In this document: positions 21,866 to 31,111 of the stretch, one piece after another
Layout: every line of letters begins with the position of its first letter
Numbering within the stretch: the stretch's first letter is position 1
From: a bacterium
Lineage (GTDB): Bacteria; Bacillota; Bacilli; Lactobacillales; Streptococcaceae
Reading direction: 5' to 3'
DNA: 64,000 nt
NCBI GenBank assembly: GCA_905221375.1
Contig: CAJNCY010000003.1
Span: 62,001-126,000 of the forward strand
Notes under the pieces: generated by a model
Databases searched by the model: none
The model's input: the letters and a program-made list of their open reading frames with translations, nothing else
What the model was told of the DNA's origin: nothing
Made by a program: the position numbers and the translations under genes

Positions 21866-23569
21866 TTATTTTTTCTTAGGTGAATGGATGGCCATTCCTA
21901 GAACATCGGCAAATGCTTCGTACATCACTTCAGAGTAAGTTGGGTGTCCGTGGATGGTTTTCAGCATTTCTTCAACAGTGATTTCCATTTCGATAATGCT
22001 TGACGCTTCGTTGATCAATTCTGCAGCTGCAGGACCGATGATGTGAACACCAAGGATTTCTCCGTATTTCTTATCAGCGATAACTTTTACGAAACCTTGA
22101 GCAGCGTCAGATGCAATAGCACGACCGTTAGCTGCAAAGTTGAATTTACCGATGGCAACATCGTATTTCTCACGAGCTTGTTCTTCAGTAAGACCTACTG
22201 CTGCTACTTCAGGAAGAGTGTAGATGGCTGCTGGAGTCAAGTTCAATTTGGCAACAGCATGATTTCCTTTAAGGGCATTTTCAGCGGCAACTTCACCCAT
22301 GCGGAAGGCTGCGTGCGCCAACATCTTAGTACCGTTGATGTCACCTGGTGCGTAGATACCTGGAACAGAAGTTTCCATGTATTCGTTGACCTTGATACGT
22401 CCACGATCCAATTCAAACTCAACATCTCCAATACCTTCAAGGTCTGGCACACGACCGATTGAAAGAAGAGCTTTACTTGCGATGACATCGTCTTTTCCTT
22501 CAACCTTGATACGAAGTTGACCATTTTCCTCGATGATTTCTTGGAGTTTAGTGTCAGTCAAGATGGTCATACCTTTACGCTCAAGGATCAAGCGAAGGTT
22601 CTTAGAAACTTCCGCATCCATAGCTGGCACGATACGGTCCATCATTTCGATAACAGTCACTTTTGAACCAAATGTCATGAAAGCTTGTCCTAGTTCGATA
22701 CCGACAACGCCACCACCGATGATAACAAGGCTTTCTGGGACTTCGTTCATTTCAAGAATGTCGTCACTAGTCATGACAAGTGGAGATTCCATACCAGGAA
22801 CGTTAATCTTGCTGACTTTTGAACCACCAGCAAGGATAATTTTCTTGGTTTCAAGCAATTCCGAACCATTTACCAAGACGTTCTTGTCTTTAGTGATTGT
22901 ACCAATTCCCTTATGGACAGTAACTCCGTAACTACGAAGAAGACCCGCAACTCCACCAACCAAGGTATTGACAACTTTAGATTTAGTTTCTAAAAGTTTT
23001 TCCATATCAACAGTGAAGTCTGGATTTTCGATGACGATACCACGGCTTGCGGCATGACCGATGTTTTCGATAATTTCAGCGTTGTGAAGATAGGTCTTAG
23101 TTGGGATACAGCCACGGTTCAAGCAGGTTCCGCCGAGTTCAGATTTCTCAACAAGGGCAACCTTACCACCGAGTTGGGCAGCTTTAATGGCTGCAACATA
23201 ACCAGCAGGACCTCCACCAATCACAACGATATCAAAAGCATCATCGCTCTTACCATCATCGTTTGAGGCACTTGCTGCAGGTGCTGGGCTAGCTTCTGGC
23301 GATGCGGCTCCAGCTGTTTGGATGTTTTCCCCCTCTTCACCAAGGTAACCGATAACTTCCGTTACAGGGACTGTTTCACCGTCCCCTTTAAGGATAGCAA
23401 TCAAGTACCCATCTTCTTCGGCTTCCAATTCCATGCTGACTTTATCAGTCATGATTTCCAAAAGGATTTCTCCTTCTTTTACAAATTCTCCGACTTTTTT
23501 ATTCCATTGGACGATTTGTCCTTCTGTCATATCCACGCCGGCTTTTGGCATAATTACTTCTAAGGCCAT
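21866..23569 (-). CDS. lpdA: Dihydrolipoyl dehydrogenase (E3) with N-terminal lipoyl domain
   Basis: A 567-aa protein. Residues 1-80 are a biotinyl/lipoyl domain with the acceptor lysine K43 in EIMTDKVSME. An Ala/Pro-rich linker (85-105) leads to the flavoprotein disulfide reductase (110-567): FAD motif VVIGGGPAGYVAA, redox cysteines GGTCLNRGCIPTK, and the C-terminal HGHPTYSE His/Glu pair. It reoxidises dihydrolipoamide with NAD+. Here the lipoyl arm is on E3 while the E2 gene lacks one, as reported for pneumococcal DldH. Confidence 0.93.
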   Translation of the reverse strand: MALEVIMPKAGVDMTEGQIVQWNKKVGEFVKEGEILLEIMTDKVSMELEAEEDGYLIAILKGDGETVPVTEVIGYLGEEGENIQTAGAASPEASPAPAASASNDDGKSDDAFDIVVIGGGPAGYVAAIKAAQLGGKVALVEKSELGGTCLNRGCIPTKTYLHNAEIIENIGHAASRGIVIENPDFTVDMEKLLETKSKVVNTLVGGVAGLLRSYGVTVHKGIGTITKDKNVLVNGSELLETKKIILAGGSKVSKINVPGMESPLVMTSDDILEMNEVPESLVIIGGGVVGIELGQAFMTFGSKVTVIEMMDRIVPAMDAEVSKNLRLILERKGMTILTDTKLQEIIEENGQLRIKVEGKDDVIASKALLSIGRVPDLEGIGDVEFELDRGRIKVNEYMETSVPGIYAPGDINGTKMLAHAAFRMGEVAAENALKGNHAVAKLNLTPAAIYTLPEVAAVGLTEEQAREKYDVAIGKFNFAANGRAIASDAAQGFVKVIADKKYGEILGVHIIGPAAAELINEASSIIEMEITVEEMLKTIHGHPTYSEVMYEAFADVLGMAIHSPKKK

Positions 23570-23614
23570 GTCTTCCTTCCTTTATCTATATCTTTAAAAT
23601 GAATACTCTTGTTC

Positions 23615-24658
23615 TTAAATCAACATTGAGATTGGATTTTCAATTAATTCTTTCAAGTCCTTCATAAACTTAGCTCCAGCCATACCATCTACGACACGGT
23701 GGTCAATGGTTAATCCTAGGCTCATGATAGGGCGAATCACAATTTCACCATTGACGACAACTGGCTTCTCGATTGTCGAGCTCACACCAAGGATAGCTGA
23801 GTTTGGTTGGTTGATGATCGGACCAAAGGACTGAACGCCAAACATTCCCAAGTTACTGATAGTAAATGTTGAATTTTGAAGTTCACTTGGAGCCAATTTG
23901 CCATCCAAGGTACGGCCAATAACATCCTTGAAGGCTACAACCAACTCTGAAAGAGTCATCTTCTCAGCATTGTAAACAACAGGCGTCATCAATCCATTAT
24001 CCATTCCAACTGCCATCGCAAGGTTAACATAGTTATGAGTGATAATGGTCTTGCCGTCTTCTGTCAATGAAGCGTTGATATAAGGATGCTTCATCAAGGT
24101 TTTCACAACAGCAAGTGAAAGAAGGTCTGTTACAGTAGTCTTCTTCCCAGTTGCTTCCATGATTGGCTCAAGCACCTTCTTACGAAGAGCCAACATTTCA
24201 GTCATATCAACTTCATAGTTGAGCGTGAAGGTTGGCGCAGTTAGGTAAGATTCAACCATCCGTTGAGCAATAACCTTACGCATTGGTGTCATTGGAATAC
24301 GTTCAATTTCACCGTATGGTGTTACGTTATCAGGAACTTCTTCCACTTTTTCAATTTGAGCAGGAGACTTGATGGTCTCGTTTTCAATATTTTCAGGAAG
24401 CAGGGCCAAAACATCCTTCTTCATGATTTTACCACGATGACCCGTTCCTTGGATTTCCTGCCAAGCAATGTTATGTTCGAGTGCAATTCGTTTTGCAAGT
24501 GGCGAAATGCGAACCACGTTTGTGTCTTTATAAGTTTCCACGTCTTCTTTGTGGACACGACCGTTTGCACCTGATCCAGAAACGTCGTAGAGGTTGATCC
24601 CTAAATCATCCGCTAACTTTCTAGCTGCAGGAGTCGCTCTTAGCTTGTCATCAGCCAT
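23615..24658 (-). CDS. acoC: 2-oxoacid dehydrogenase E2 acyltransferase without a lipoyl domain
   Basis: A 347-aa E2. It starts directly with a peripheral-subunit-binding domain (6-42, RATPAARKLADDLGINL), has a second one (49-87, RISPLAKRIALEHNIAW), then the catalytic core (about 115-347) with TIDHRVVDGMAG at the active site. There is no N-terminal lipoyl domain; GGAGAGG before the ATG shows this is the true start. It moves the acetyl group to CoA, using the lipoyl arm of E3. The aco naming assumes acetoin or pyruvate as substrate. Confidence 0.9.
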   Translation of the reverse strand: MADDKLRATPAARKLADDLGINLYDVSGSGANGRVHKEDVETYKDTNVVRISPLAKRIALEHNIAWQEIQGTGHRGKIMKKDVLALLPENIENETIKSPAQIEKVEEVPDNVTPYGEIERIPMTPMRKVIAQRMVESYLTAPTFTLNYEVDMTEMLALRKKVLEPIMEATGKKTTVTDLLSLAVVKTLMKHPYINASLTEDGKTIITHNYVNLAMAVGMDNGLMTPVVYNAEKMTLSELVVAFKDVIGRTLDGKLAPSELQNSTFTISNLGMFGVQSFGPIINQPNSAILGVSSTIEKPVVVNGEIVIRPIMSLGLTIDHRVVDGMAGAKFMKDLKELIENPISMLI

Positions 24659-24688
24659 GACCTCTCCAATTCTATACTAAGATATTAA

Positions 24689-24885
24689 GGACGCAGAGGG
24701 CAATGAAAAAATAGGAGATTGACGATGTGTTCGATGAACACAAGGAAATCTATCTTTTTTTCGCAGACCTCCGTCCGAATTCAATTAAATAATACTAAGG
24801 GCGTCAAAAGCTACTGAAAAATAGGAAATCGACGATGACTTCGACGAAGCCAAGGAGATTTATCTTTTTTCCGAGCTTTTAGCCC
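24689..24885. repeat. Two related hairpin repeats between acoB and acoC
   Basis: Two units of about 88 bp (24689-24776 and 24799-24885) share the order aataggaNatNgacgatg, a small central hairpin (gtgttc/gaacac; cttcg/cgaag), then aaggaNat and tatctttttt. Outer arms pair within each unit (ggacg/cgtcc; gggc..aaaagc with gctttt.gccc). Different stem sequences with kept pairing suggest conserved RNA folds. They resemble streptococcal dispersed intergenic repeats; I cannot name the family. Confidence 0.65.
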
Positions 24886-24900
24886 GTGTTCAACTCTACA

Positions 24901-25061
24901 AGCAACTTGGATACAAAACGTATCTCAAGTTGCTACGGTTGCCACCATTAGGCGGTCAACCTAGTAGACTTACTAATTCATTCGTCGAATATTATCGATT
25001 CGACTCACTCATGTCGCAACTCTTCAGATCACTTGAATACAACACGTATCTCAAGTTGCTA
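24901..25061. repeat. Second intergenic repeat pair before acoC
   Basis: Gtatctcaagttgct occurs at 24920-24934 and 25047-25061. In each case an imperfect inverted partner lies just before (gcaacttggatac; cacttgaatac), giving hairpins gcaacttg/caagttgc. Together with the units at 24689-24885 these fill the 448-bp gap (24659-25106), which has no gene. Confidence 0.6.
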
Positions 25062-25106
25062 AATCTAAAAACTGCTAAAATTTTACATAACTTATCTTAT
25101 GCAACT

Positions 25107-26099
25107 CTATTCTTTGTTATATGTCTTACGGATTGCTTCTTTGATACTTTCAACGGTTGGAATCATTGCATTTTCTAGGTTTTGTGCATAAGGCATCGGC
25201 ACATCTTCTCCTGCGCAACGACGAATTGGTGCATCTAGATAGTCAAATGCTTCTGATTCTGAAATAATAGCTGAAATCTCTCCGATATAGCCACTTGTCT
25301 TGTGGGCATCGTTGACCAGAACAACCTTACCAGTCTTCTTCACTGAGTTGATGATGATATCCTTATCAAGCGGAACAAGGGTACGTGGGTCAACAATCTC
25401 AACAGAAATTCCTTCTTCTGCTAATTCTTCAGCAGCTTGAACCACACGACGGAGCATTTTTCCGTAAGTAACAACTGTTACATCCGTTCCTTCGCGTTTG
25501 ATTTCCCCAACACCAAGTGGGATTGTGTAGTCTGGATCAACTGGCACTTCCCCTTTTTGGTTAAATTCTGACTTGTACTCAAGAATGATAACTGGGTTGT
25601 TATCACGGATAGAAGACTTAAGCAGTCCTTTCATGTCCGCAGGTGTTCCAGGTGCTACAACCTTAAGTCCAGGAATGTGAGTAAACCAAGACTCTAGTGA
25701 TTGCGAGTGCTGGGCTGCAGAGCCAACTCCGTTACCAGCAGCGCATCGAACGGTCATTGGAACCTGACCTTTACCACCAAACATGTAACGTGTTTTAGCA
25801 GCTTGGTTGACGATATTGTCCATGGCAATAACAGAAAAGTCCATGAAGGTCATATCGACGATTGGACGAAGTCCTGTCATGGCTGCTCCTGCTGCTGCTC
25901 CCGAGATGGCAGCTTCAGAAATCGGACAGTCACGGACACGTTCTGGACCAAATTCTTCAAGCATTCCAACAGAAGTTCCGAAGTCTCCTCCGAAGACACC
26001 AACATCTTCTCCCATCAAGAACACATTTTCATCGCGACGCATTTCCTCAGACATAGCAAGGATAATGGTGTCACGGAATGACATTGTTTTTGTTTCCAT
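25107..26099 (-). CDS. acoB: 2-oxoacid dehydrogenase E1 beta subunit
   Basis: A 330-aa transketolase-like beta subunit with the family landmarks MGEDVGVFGG, ISEAAISGAAAGAAMTG, MTVRCAAGNGVGSAAQHSQS and a C-terminal transketolase domain (about 195-320, VVTYGKMLRRVVQAAEEL, then EIVDPRTLVPLD). It pairs with the alpha subunit 15 nt upstream to bind thiamine diphosphate and decarboxylate the 2-oxoacid or acetoin. Confidence 0.92.
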   Translation of the reverse strand: METKTMSFRDTIILAMSEEMRRDENVFLMGEDVGVFGGDFGTSVGMLEEFGPERVRDCPISEAAISGAAAGAAMTGLRPIVDMTFMDFSVIAMDNIVNQAAKTRYMFGGKGQVPMTVRCAAGNGVGSAAQHSQSLESWFTHIPGLKVVAPGTPADMKGLLKSSIRDNNPVIILEYKSEFNQKGEVPVDPDYTIPLGVGEIKREGTDVTVVTYGKMLRRVVQAAEELAEEGISVEIVDPRTLVPLDKDIIINSVKKTGKVVLVNDAHKTSGYIGEISAIISESEAFDYLDAPIRRCAGEDVPMPYAQNLENAMIPTVESIKEAIRKTYNKE

Positions 26100-26114
26100 T
26101 TTATCTCTTTCTCC

Positions 26115-27083
26115 TTAGTCTGCGTAAATATCTTCAAATGCTGATTCAAGCGGTGGGAATGGACTTTCCTCTGCAAATTTAACAGAAGCTTCTACTGCTT
26201 CCTTTACTTGCGCTTGGATTTCTTCCAATTCTTCGGCACTTGCAATAGTGTTTTCAATGAGGTACTTGCGGAGGTTTTCGATTGGATCTTTTTGTTTCCA
26301 CAATTCCACTTCTTCACGTGTACGATATTTACCAGGGTCAGATGATGAGTGACCAAGCCAGCGATAAGTTACACTTTCAATCAAGACTGGACCATTGCCA
26401 CCACGAACATGGTCTACAGCTTTCTTAAATCCTTCGTAGACATCGATGACATTGTTACCGTCTTCGATGAACATTCCAGGAATTCCATAAGCGGCGCTAC
26501 GTTGATGGATATGCTCCACATTAGTCATTTTCTTGATATCCGCAGAGATTCCATAACCGTTGTTAATGCAGTAGAAAATAACTGGCAGGTTCCAGATAGA
26601 AGCCATGTTTACTGCTTCGTGGAAAACACCTTCATTGGTCGCACCATCTCCAAAGAAGCAGACAACGATTTTACCGGTATTTTGCATTTGCTGACTGAGG
26701 GCTGCACCGACAGCGATTCCCATACCACCACCTACGATACCATTGGCACCAAGGTTACCAGCATCAAGATCGGCAATATGCATAGAACCACCTTTACCTT
26801 TACAGGTTCCAGTGTATTTACCGAGGATTTCAGCCATCATTCCGTTGAGGTCAATCCCTTTAGCAATAGCTTGTCCGTGACCACGGTGGTTTGAGGTAAT
26901 TAGATCATCCGGATTGAGAGCCAACATAGCACCCACGTTAGCTGCCTCTTCTCCAACAGAAAAGTGCGTCATTCCTGGCACTTTCCCTTTCTTTACTAAT
27001 TGTGCAATTTTTAAGTCCATACGACGGATTTCTTCCATCTTACGGAACATCTCTAGCAAAAGATTTTTATCTAAAGTTGACAT
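26115..27083 (-). CDS. acoA: 2-oxoacid dehydrogenase E1 alpha subunit
   Basis: A 322-aa alpha subunit with the thiamine-diphosphate motif GDGATNEGVFHEA...YCINNGYGIS and HRGHGQAIAKG near the start, and the phosphoryl-loop region YRWLGHSSSDPGKYR near the end. It is the first gene of the operon acoA-acoB-acoC-lpdA-lplA under a consensus promoter. Pyruvate or acetoin are both possible substrates. Confidence 0.92.
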   Translation of the reverse strand: MSTLDKNLLLEMFRKMEEIRRMDLKIAQLVKKGKVPGMTHFSVGEEAANVGAMLALNPDDLITSNHRGHGQAIAKGIDLNGMMAEILGKYTGTCKGKGGSMHIADLDAGNLGANGIVGGGMGIAVGAALSQQMQNTGKIVVCFFGDGATNEGVFHEAVNMASIWNLPVIFYCINNGYGISADIKKMTNVEHIHQRSAAYGIPGMFIEDGNNVIDVYEGFKKAVDHVRGGNGPVLIESVTYRWLGHSSSDPGKYRTREEVELWKQKDPIENLRKYLIENTIASAEELEEIQAQVKEAVEASVKFAEESPFPPLESAFEDIYAD

Positions 27084-27117
27084 CTTCTTGCCTTTCTAAC
27101 TTTCTTCTTACCTTACT

Positions 27118-27146
27118 ATTTTACCGTTTTTGACAAATACTGTCAA
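27118..27146 (-). promoter_or_regulatory. Promoter and possible operator of the dehydrogenase operon
   Basis: Minus strand TTGACA (27146-27141), 17-nt spacer, TAAAAT (27123-27118). The -35 is one arm of an inverted repeat ttgaca-aatac-tgtcaa (27130-27146), so a dimeric regulator could bind over the promoter. Confidence 0.8.
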
Positions 27147-27170
27147 AGTTTTTCTAAAGAAAATTTCACA

Positions 27171-27208
27171 AAATAAAAAAGAAAACCCCATTGGAATAAG
27201 GGATTTCC
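27171..27208 (-). terminator. Terminator after the MATE gene
   Basis: Minus strand GGAAATCCC pairs with GGGGTTTTC (one mismatch) and is followed by TTTTTTATTT. It separates the MATE unit from the dehydrogenase operon. Confidence 0.75.
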
Positions 27209-27236
27209 TTATCAAGAATATTTTTTCACAAACTTT

Positions 27237-28598
27237 TTAGCGTTTATATTTTTCTAAAGATTCAAATCTCTTCATAATCACAGTTAAACGCCAACGGTAG
27301 AGAACTCCACTCACAATTAGACTAATAATCAAGCCGATCCAGTAAGAATAAGCTCCAAAATCTGTTAGGGAATCAAATACCATAGCCACTGGGATTGCTA
27401 CGCCCCAGTAACCAACCAAACCAAGGTAAAAAGGAATAACGGTATCCTTATACCCCCGCAAAATTCCCTGGAGCGGTGCCGCAAAGGTATCTGCTAACTG
27501 GAAGAAAAGGCTATAAGTTAAAAAACGCGCTGTCAAATCGATAAATTCTGGATCATTACCATAAAGACTGGCCACATTTCCTCTAAAAATATAAAGGAAA
27601 GTTAAGGTGAAGGCCGCAAAAATGAGGGCAGTCCATCTTCCTAGACCAATATAGGTTTTCGCATCATCAAATCGCTTGGCTCCCACTTCATAGGACACGA
27701 CAATGGCCATAGCCGATGAAATACTCATAGGAAAGGCGTACATAAGACTTGAAAAATTCATAGCTGACTGGTGACTAGCGATAATCAAGGACGAAAACTT
27801 CGCCATAATCAAGCCAACCACGGAAAAGATAGCCACTTCTGCAAAGACAGTTCCCCCTATAGGAAGACCTAAACGAACCCCTTCTTTGATTTTATCCATA
27901 TTAAGAGGAATACGTTTCTCAAGATGTAAGGCTTTGAGCTTCTCCTGTTTAAATAAAACTAGAATAGAAATCCCCAGTAAGACCCAATAGGCCAAGGAAG
28001 TACCTAATCCAGAGCCAGCACCTCCCAACTCTGGAACACCAAAGGCTCCGAAAATCAAGAGATAGTTAAATCCACTATTGAGAGGAAGTAACAAAAGCAT
28101 GAGATACATGGACAGTTTAGTCAAGCCCAGCGAATCCAGCAAAGAGCGAATGACACTAAAGAGCAACAAAGGAATAATCCCGATAGATAAAAACCAGAGA
28201 TAGCGAACCGCTACTGCTGCCACTGGTGCTTCTAACCCAATATGATTCAAGATTGGTGGTGCCAAGAAAAGCACCATCCCCAGCAAGAGTAGGGATAAGC
28301 CCAAGGCCAGATAGATGAATTGGTAAAAATCAGACGCAACCTCTTCCTTTTTGCCTCGACCAAGATGGTGACCAATGATGGGCACCAAGGCTGAAACAAT
28401 CCCAGTTAGGAATGTAAAGAAAGGATTCCAGATACTGGTTGCCATCGACACGCCGGCCAAGTCCATGGTATTGTATTGACCTGTCATAGTCGTATCGACA
28501 AAGGAGGCAGAATAATTGGCAAATTGATAAATCAGGATAGGGAAAAATATCTTTAAAAATAAGATAAACTTGTCTTTAAAATGATGGGTTTGGTACAT
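27237..28598 (-). CDS. MATE-family multidrug efflux transporter
   Basis: A 453-aa integral membrane protein with about 12 helices in two MatE halves. Conserved features include FVDTTMTGQYNTMDLAGVSMATSIWNP in the first half and PLQGILRGYKDT in the second. Such proteins export cationic drugs or metabolites with Na+ or H+. It follows pyrC by 41 nt and may share its transcript. Confidence 0.9.
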   Translation of the reverse strand: MYQTHHFKDKFILFLKIFFPILIYQFANYSASFVDTTMTGQYNTMDLAGVSMATSIWNPFFTFLTGIVSALVPIIGHHLGRGKKEEVASDFYQFIYLALGLSLLLLGMVLFLAPPILNHIGLEAPVAAVAVRYLWFLSIGIIPLLLFSVIRSLLDSLGLTKLSMYLMLLLLPLNSGFNYLLIFGAFGVPELGGAGSGLGTSLAYWVLLGISILVLFKQEKLKALHLEKRIPLNMDKIKEGVRLGLPIGGTVFAEVAIFSVVGLIMAKFSSLIIASHQSAMNFSSLMYAFPMSISSAMAIVVSYEVGAKRFDDAKTYIGLGRWTALIFAAFTLTFLYIFRGNVASLYGNDPEFIDLTARFLTYSLFFQLADTFAAPLQGILRGYKDTVIPFYLGLVGYWGVAIPVAMVFDSLTDFGAYSYWIGLIISLIVSGVLYRWRLTVIMKRFESLEKYKR

Positions 28599-28639
28599 AT
28601 AAGCTCTCTATTCTTTTTGTTTACAGAGCAGACTCCCAC

Positions 28640-29908
28640 CTAGTTTTGATAGACGATTTGTCCTTTACAGATGGTATATTTAACCTGCCCTTTTAAGGTT
28701 TCACCGATGAATGGTGAATTAGCTGCTTTCGAAGCAAAATGGGAGTCCACAAGGCGGTCAGCCTTAGCATCAAAAATAGTGATATCCGCTGGACCATTCT
28801 CAGCCAAATAGCCTGCTTCAAAGTTGTAAAGCTTGGCTGGGTTGTAGGTCATTTTTTCAAGCAATTCCATCAAGCTTAGCTCACCAGCTTCCACCAAATA
28901 AGTCAAACCGAGAGACAGAGAGGTTTCCAAACCAGTCATACCAGATGGCGCTTTGGTAATATCCTCGACATTTTTTTCATCCGCATGGTGAGGCGCGTGG
29001 TCTGTTGCGATGACCGTGATAACACCTGACTTGAGACCTTCGATAACCGCACGACGGTCTGATTCCAAACGAAGCGGCGGATTCATCTTAGCATTGCTAC
29101 CTTGTGTCAAAAGGAGAGCTTCCGTCTTAGAGAAATGCTGTGGCGCTACTTCTGCTGTGACTTGCGCCCCCAATCCTTGAGCGAACTCAACTACTCTAAC
29201 ACTTTCTTCTTTTGATAAATGCTGGATGTGAACATGAGCCTTGGTCGCATAGGCAATCATGACATCACGTGCCATCATAGCATACTCAGCCACCCCAGTT
29301 GCACCACAAATATGGAAATGTTCTTTAGCAATGTTTTCGTTAAAACCAAGGATTCCATTCAAACCTGGATCTTCCTCATGGAGACTGATAAAGGTATTGA
29401 GTTTCTTAGCTTCTTCCATGGCTTCCTTGACCACTTTACTGCTTTCAAGCGGAATACCGTCATCAGAAAAACCAACGGCACCTGCTTCTAAAAGCGCCTT
29501 AAAGTCAGTCAAGTCTTGGCCATTAAAATTCTTAGTAATGGTCGCAACTGTCTTGACATTGATTTTTTCCTTGGCAGCTGACTGGAGAACTTCTTGCAAG
29601 GTCTCCACGTCCGAAATAGTTGGGCTAGTATTAGCCATCATGACAACAGTTGTAAAACCACCTGCAGCGGCTGCTAGGGCACCAGTATGAATGTCTTCTT
29701 TATGAGTCTGACCAGGTTCACGGAAATGAACGTGAATGTCAACCAAACCAGGAGCAACTACAAGACCAGTAGCATCAAGCACCTCTGCTCCTTCTTCCTT
29801 GATTTCAGGCGCAATTTTGATAATTTTCCCATCTTGGACTAAGACATCACACATTTGGTCTAAACCAGACTTAGGATCCATTACACGACCGTTTTTGATT
29901 AGTAGCAT
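28640..29908 (-). CDS. pyrC: Dihydroorotase
   Basis: A 422-aa amidohydrolase: metal-binding [10 protein letters not shown] (HxH) near residue 57, later His ligands in LHEED and HIQHLSKEE, and the catalytic Asp in IATDHAPHH. It cyclises carbamoyl-aspartate to dihydroorotate in pyrimidine synthesis. Here it sits apart from other pyr genes, behind mutX and ung. Confidence 0.95.
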   Translation of the reverse strand: MLLIKNGRVMDPKSGLDQMCDVLVQDGKIIKIAPEIKEEGAEVLDATGLVVAPGLVDIHVHFREPGQTHKEDIHTGALAAAAGGFTTVVMMANTSPTISDVETLQEVLQSAAKEKINVKTVATITKNFNGQDLTDFKALLEAGAVGFSDDGIPLESSKVVKEAMEEAKKLNTFISLHEEDPGLNGILGFNENIAKEHFHICGATGVAEYAMMARDVMIAYATKAHVHIQHLSKEESVRVVEFAQGLGAQVTAEVAPQHFSKTEALLLTQGSNAKMNPPLRLESDRRAVIEGLKSGVITVIATDHAPHHADEKNVEDITKAPSGMTGLETSLSLGLTYLVEAGELSLMELLEKMTYNPAKLYNFEAGYLAENGPADITIFDAKADRLVDSHFASKAANSPFIGETLKGQVKYTICKGQIVYQN

Positions 29909-29920
29909 CTGCTTTCTCCT

Positions 29921-30385
29921 TTATTCATAGAAATCGACTTGGGTATCCAATAATGTATCCCCGTCATAAACAAACTTGGCTGAAAAGAAGGGTTTGTCCT
30001 CTAAAAGCCATTCAACAAAGGTGTGGTCACCTTCCCAAGTTGGCTTGCTCAAAACCTCGTCATAGGGAACCCATTCTAGCGTTCCCTCGTTGCAATCAAT
30101 CAATTCACCCTCAAACTCCGTTACCTTAAAAACATAGGTGTACCAGTCTAAATCTGGCGTAAATTCTGGAAAAGTGATAACACCTTTTAGAACTGGCTTG
30201 GCTTTGAGCCCTGTTTCTTCGAGGATTTCACGCGCTGCACATTCCTGAGGTGTCTCACCTCTCTCTAGCTTACCACCCACACCAATCCATTTCCCTTCAT
30301 GGACATCATTGGGTTTCTTATTGCGGTGGAGCATAAGCAGTTCTTTCCCGTTATCAATGTAGCAAATCGTCGCTAACTGAGGCAT
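29921..30385 (-). CDS. mutX: Nudix hydrolase MutX (8-oxo-dGTPase type)
   Basis: A 154-aa Nudix enzyme with the box GGKLERGETPQECAAREILEETGL at about residues 37-60 (key residues G37, E41, R52, E53, E56, E57). MutX removes oxidised purine nucleotides before they enter DNA. It sits between ung and pyrC with 9-12 nt gaps, so all three are probably one operon. Confidence 0.92.
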   Translation of the reverse strand: MPQLATICYIDNGKELLMLHRNKKPNDVHEGKWIGVGGKLERGETPQECAAREILEETGLKAKPVLKGVITFPEFTPDLDWYTYVFKVTEFEGELIDCNEGTLEWVPYDEVLSKPTWEGDHTFVEWLLEDKPFFSAKFVYDGDTLLDTQVDFYE

Positions 30386-30394
30386 ATTTTCTCC

Positions 30395-31048
30395 TTATCT
30401 AAGCCAATCGATTGGCTCTTGTCCTGTCTCTGTTAAGAATGCATTAGCCTTGGAAAAAGGCTTGGAACCCCAAAATCCTCTATAAACTGACAAAGGACTT
30501 GGATGGGCTGATTCGATAATCAAGTGATGAGGATTGGTAATCAAGGCCTTCTTCTTGCGTGCATAAGCTCCCCAGAGTACAAAAACGACTGGTCTATCTA
30601 GATGGTTGACCACCTTGATAACTGCATCTGTAAACGGCTCCCATATCTGCCCAGCATGACCATTGGCCCGACCAGCAGGAACCGTCAAGCAAGCATTAAG
30701 AAGCAAGACTCCTTGCTCAGCCCAAGCCGTTAAATCATGAGATTCCTTAACCCCGATATCACCTGCTAATTCTTTCAAGATATTTTGCAAGGATGGCGGA
30801 GCTGGGATAGAGTCAGGAACAGAAAAACTCAAGCCCTGTGCCTGACCTGGTCCGTGATAAGGATCCTGCCCCAGAATCACCACCTTCACGTCTTCTAGGG
30901 GTGTGGACAAGAGAGCCTGAAAAACCTTTTCTCTGGGTGGATAAATTGTCCCCTGAGCATAGACCTGGTTCATAAACTGATTGATTTTACCGAAATAACC
31001 TTCAGGTAATTGCTCCTTAATCAAAGCATGCCAAGACGAGTGTTCCAT
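30395..31048 (-). CDS. ung: Uracil-DNA glycosylase
   Basis: A 217-aa family 1 UDG with the catalytic [11 protein letters not shown] (Asp, Tyr, His) near residue 60, PPSLQNI and the C-terminal HPSPLS motif. It removes uracil from DNA. ATG at 31048 is chosen over an upstream TTG because AAGGAG is well spaced from it. Confidence 0.95.
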   Translation of the reverse strand: MEHSSWHALIKEQLPEGYFGKINQFMNQVYAQGTIYPPREKVFQALLSTPLEDVKVVILGQDPYHGPGQAQGLSFSVPDSIPAPPSLQNILKELAGDIGVKESHDLTAWAEQGVLLLNACLTVPAGRANGHAGQIWEPFTDAVIKVVNHLDRPVVFVLWGAYARKKKALITNPHHLIIESAHPSPLSVYRGFWGSKPFSKANAFLTETGQEPIDWLR

Positions 31049-31076
31049 AGCCAACTCCTTCGTTTTTACTGCCTCT

Positions 31077-31111
31077 ATTATAGCAAAAAGTGGCTATCTA
31101 AACCACTTTTT
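31077..31111 (-). terminator. Terminator between the HAD gene and ung, with the ung -10
   Basis: Minus strand AAAAAGTGG-(9 nt)-CCACTTTTT overlaps the HAD stop codon; TATAAT (31082-31077) follows at once and is the likely -10 for ung, mutX and pyrC. Confidence 0.75.

Noticed and set aside
23615..24658. Truncated E2 gene
   Set aside because: The start has a good ribosome binding site and the missing lipoyl domain is present on E3, an arrangement known from pneumococcus.
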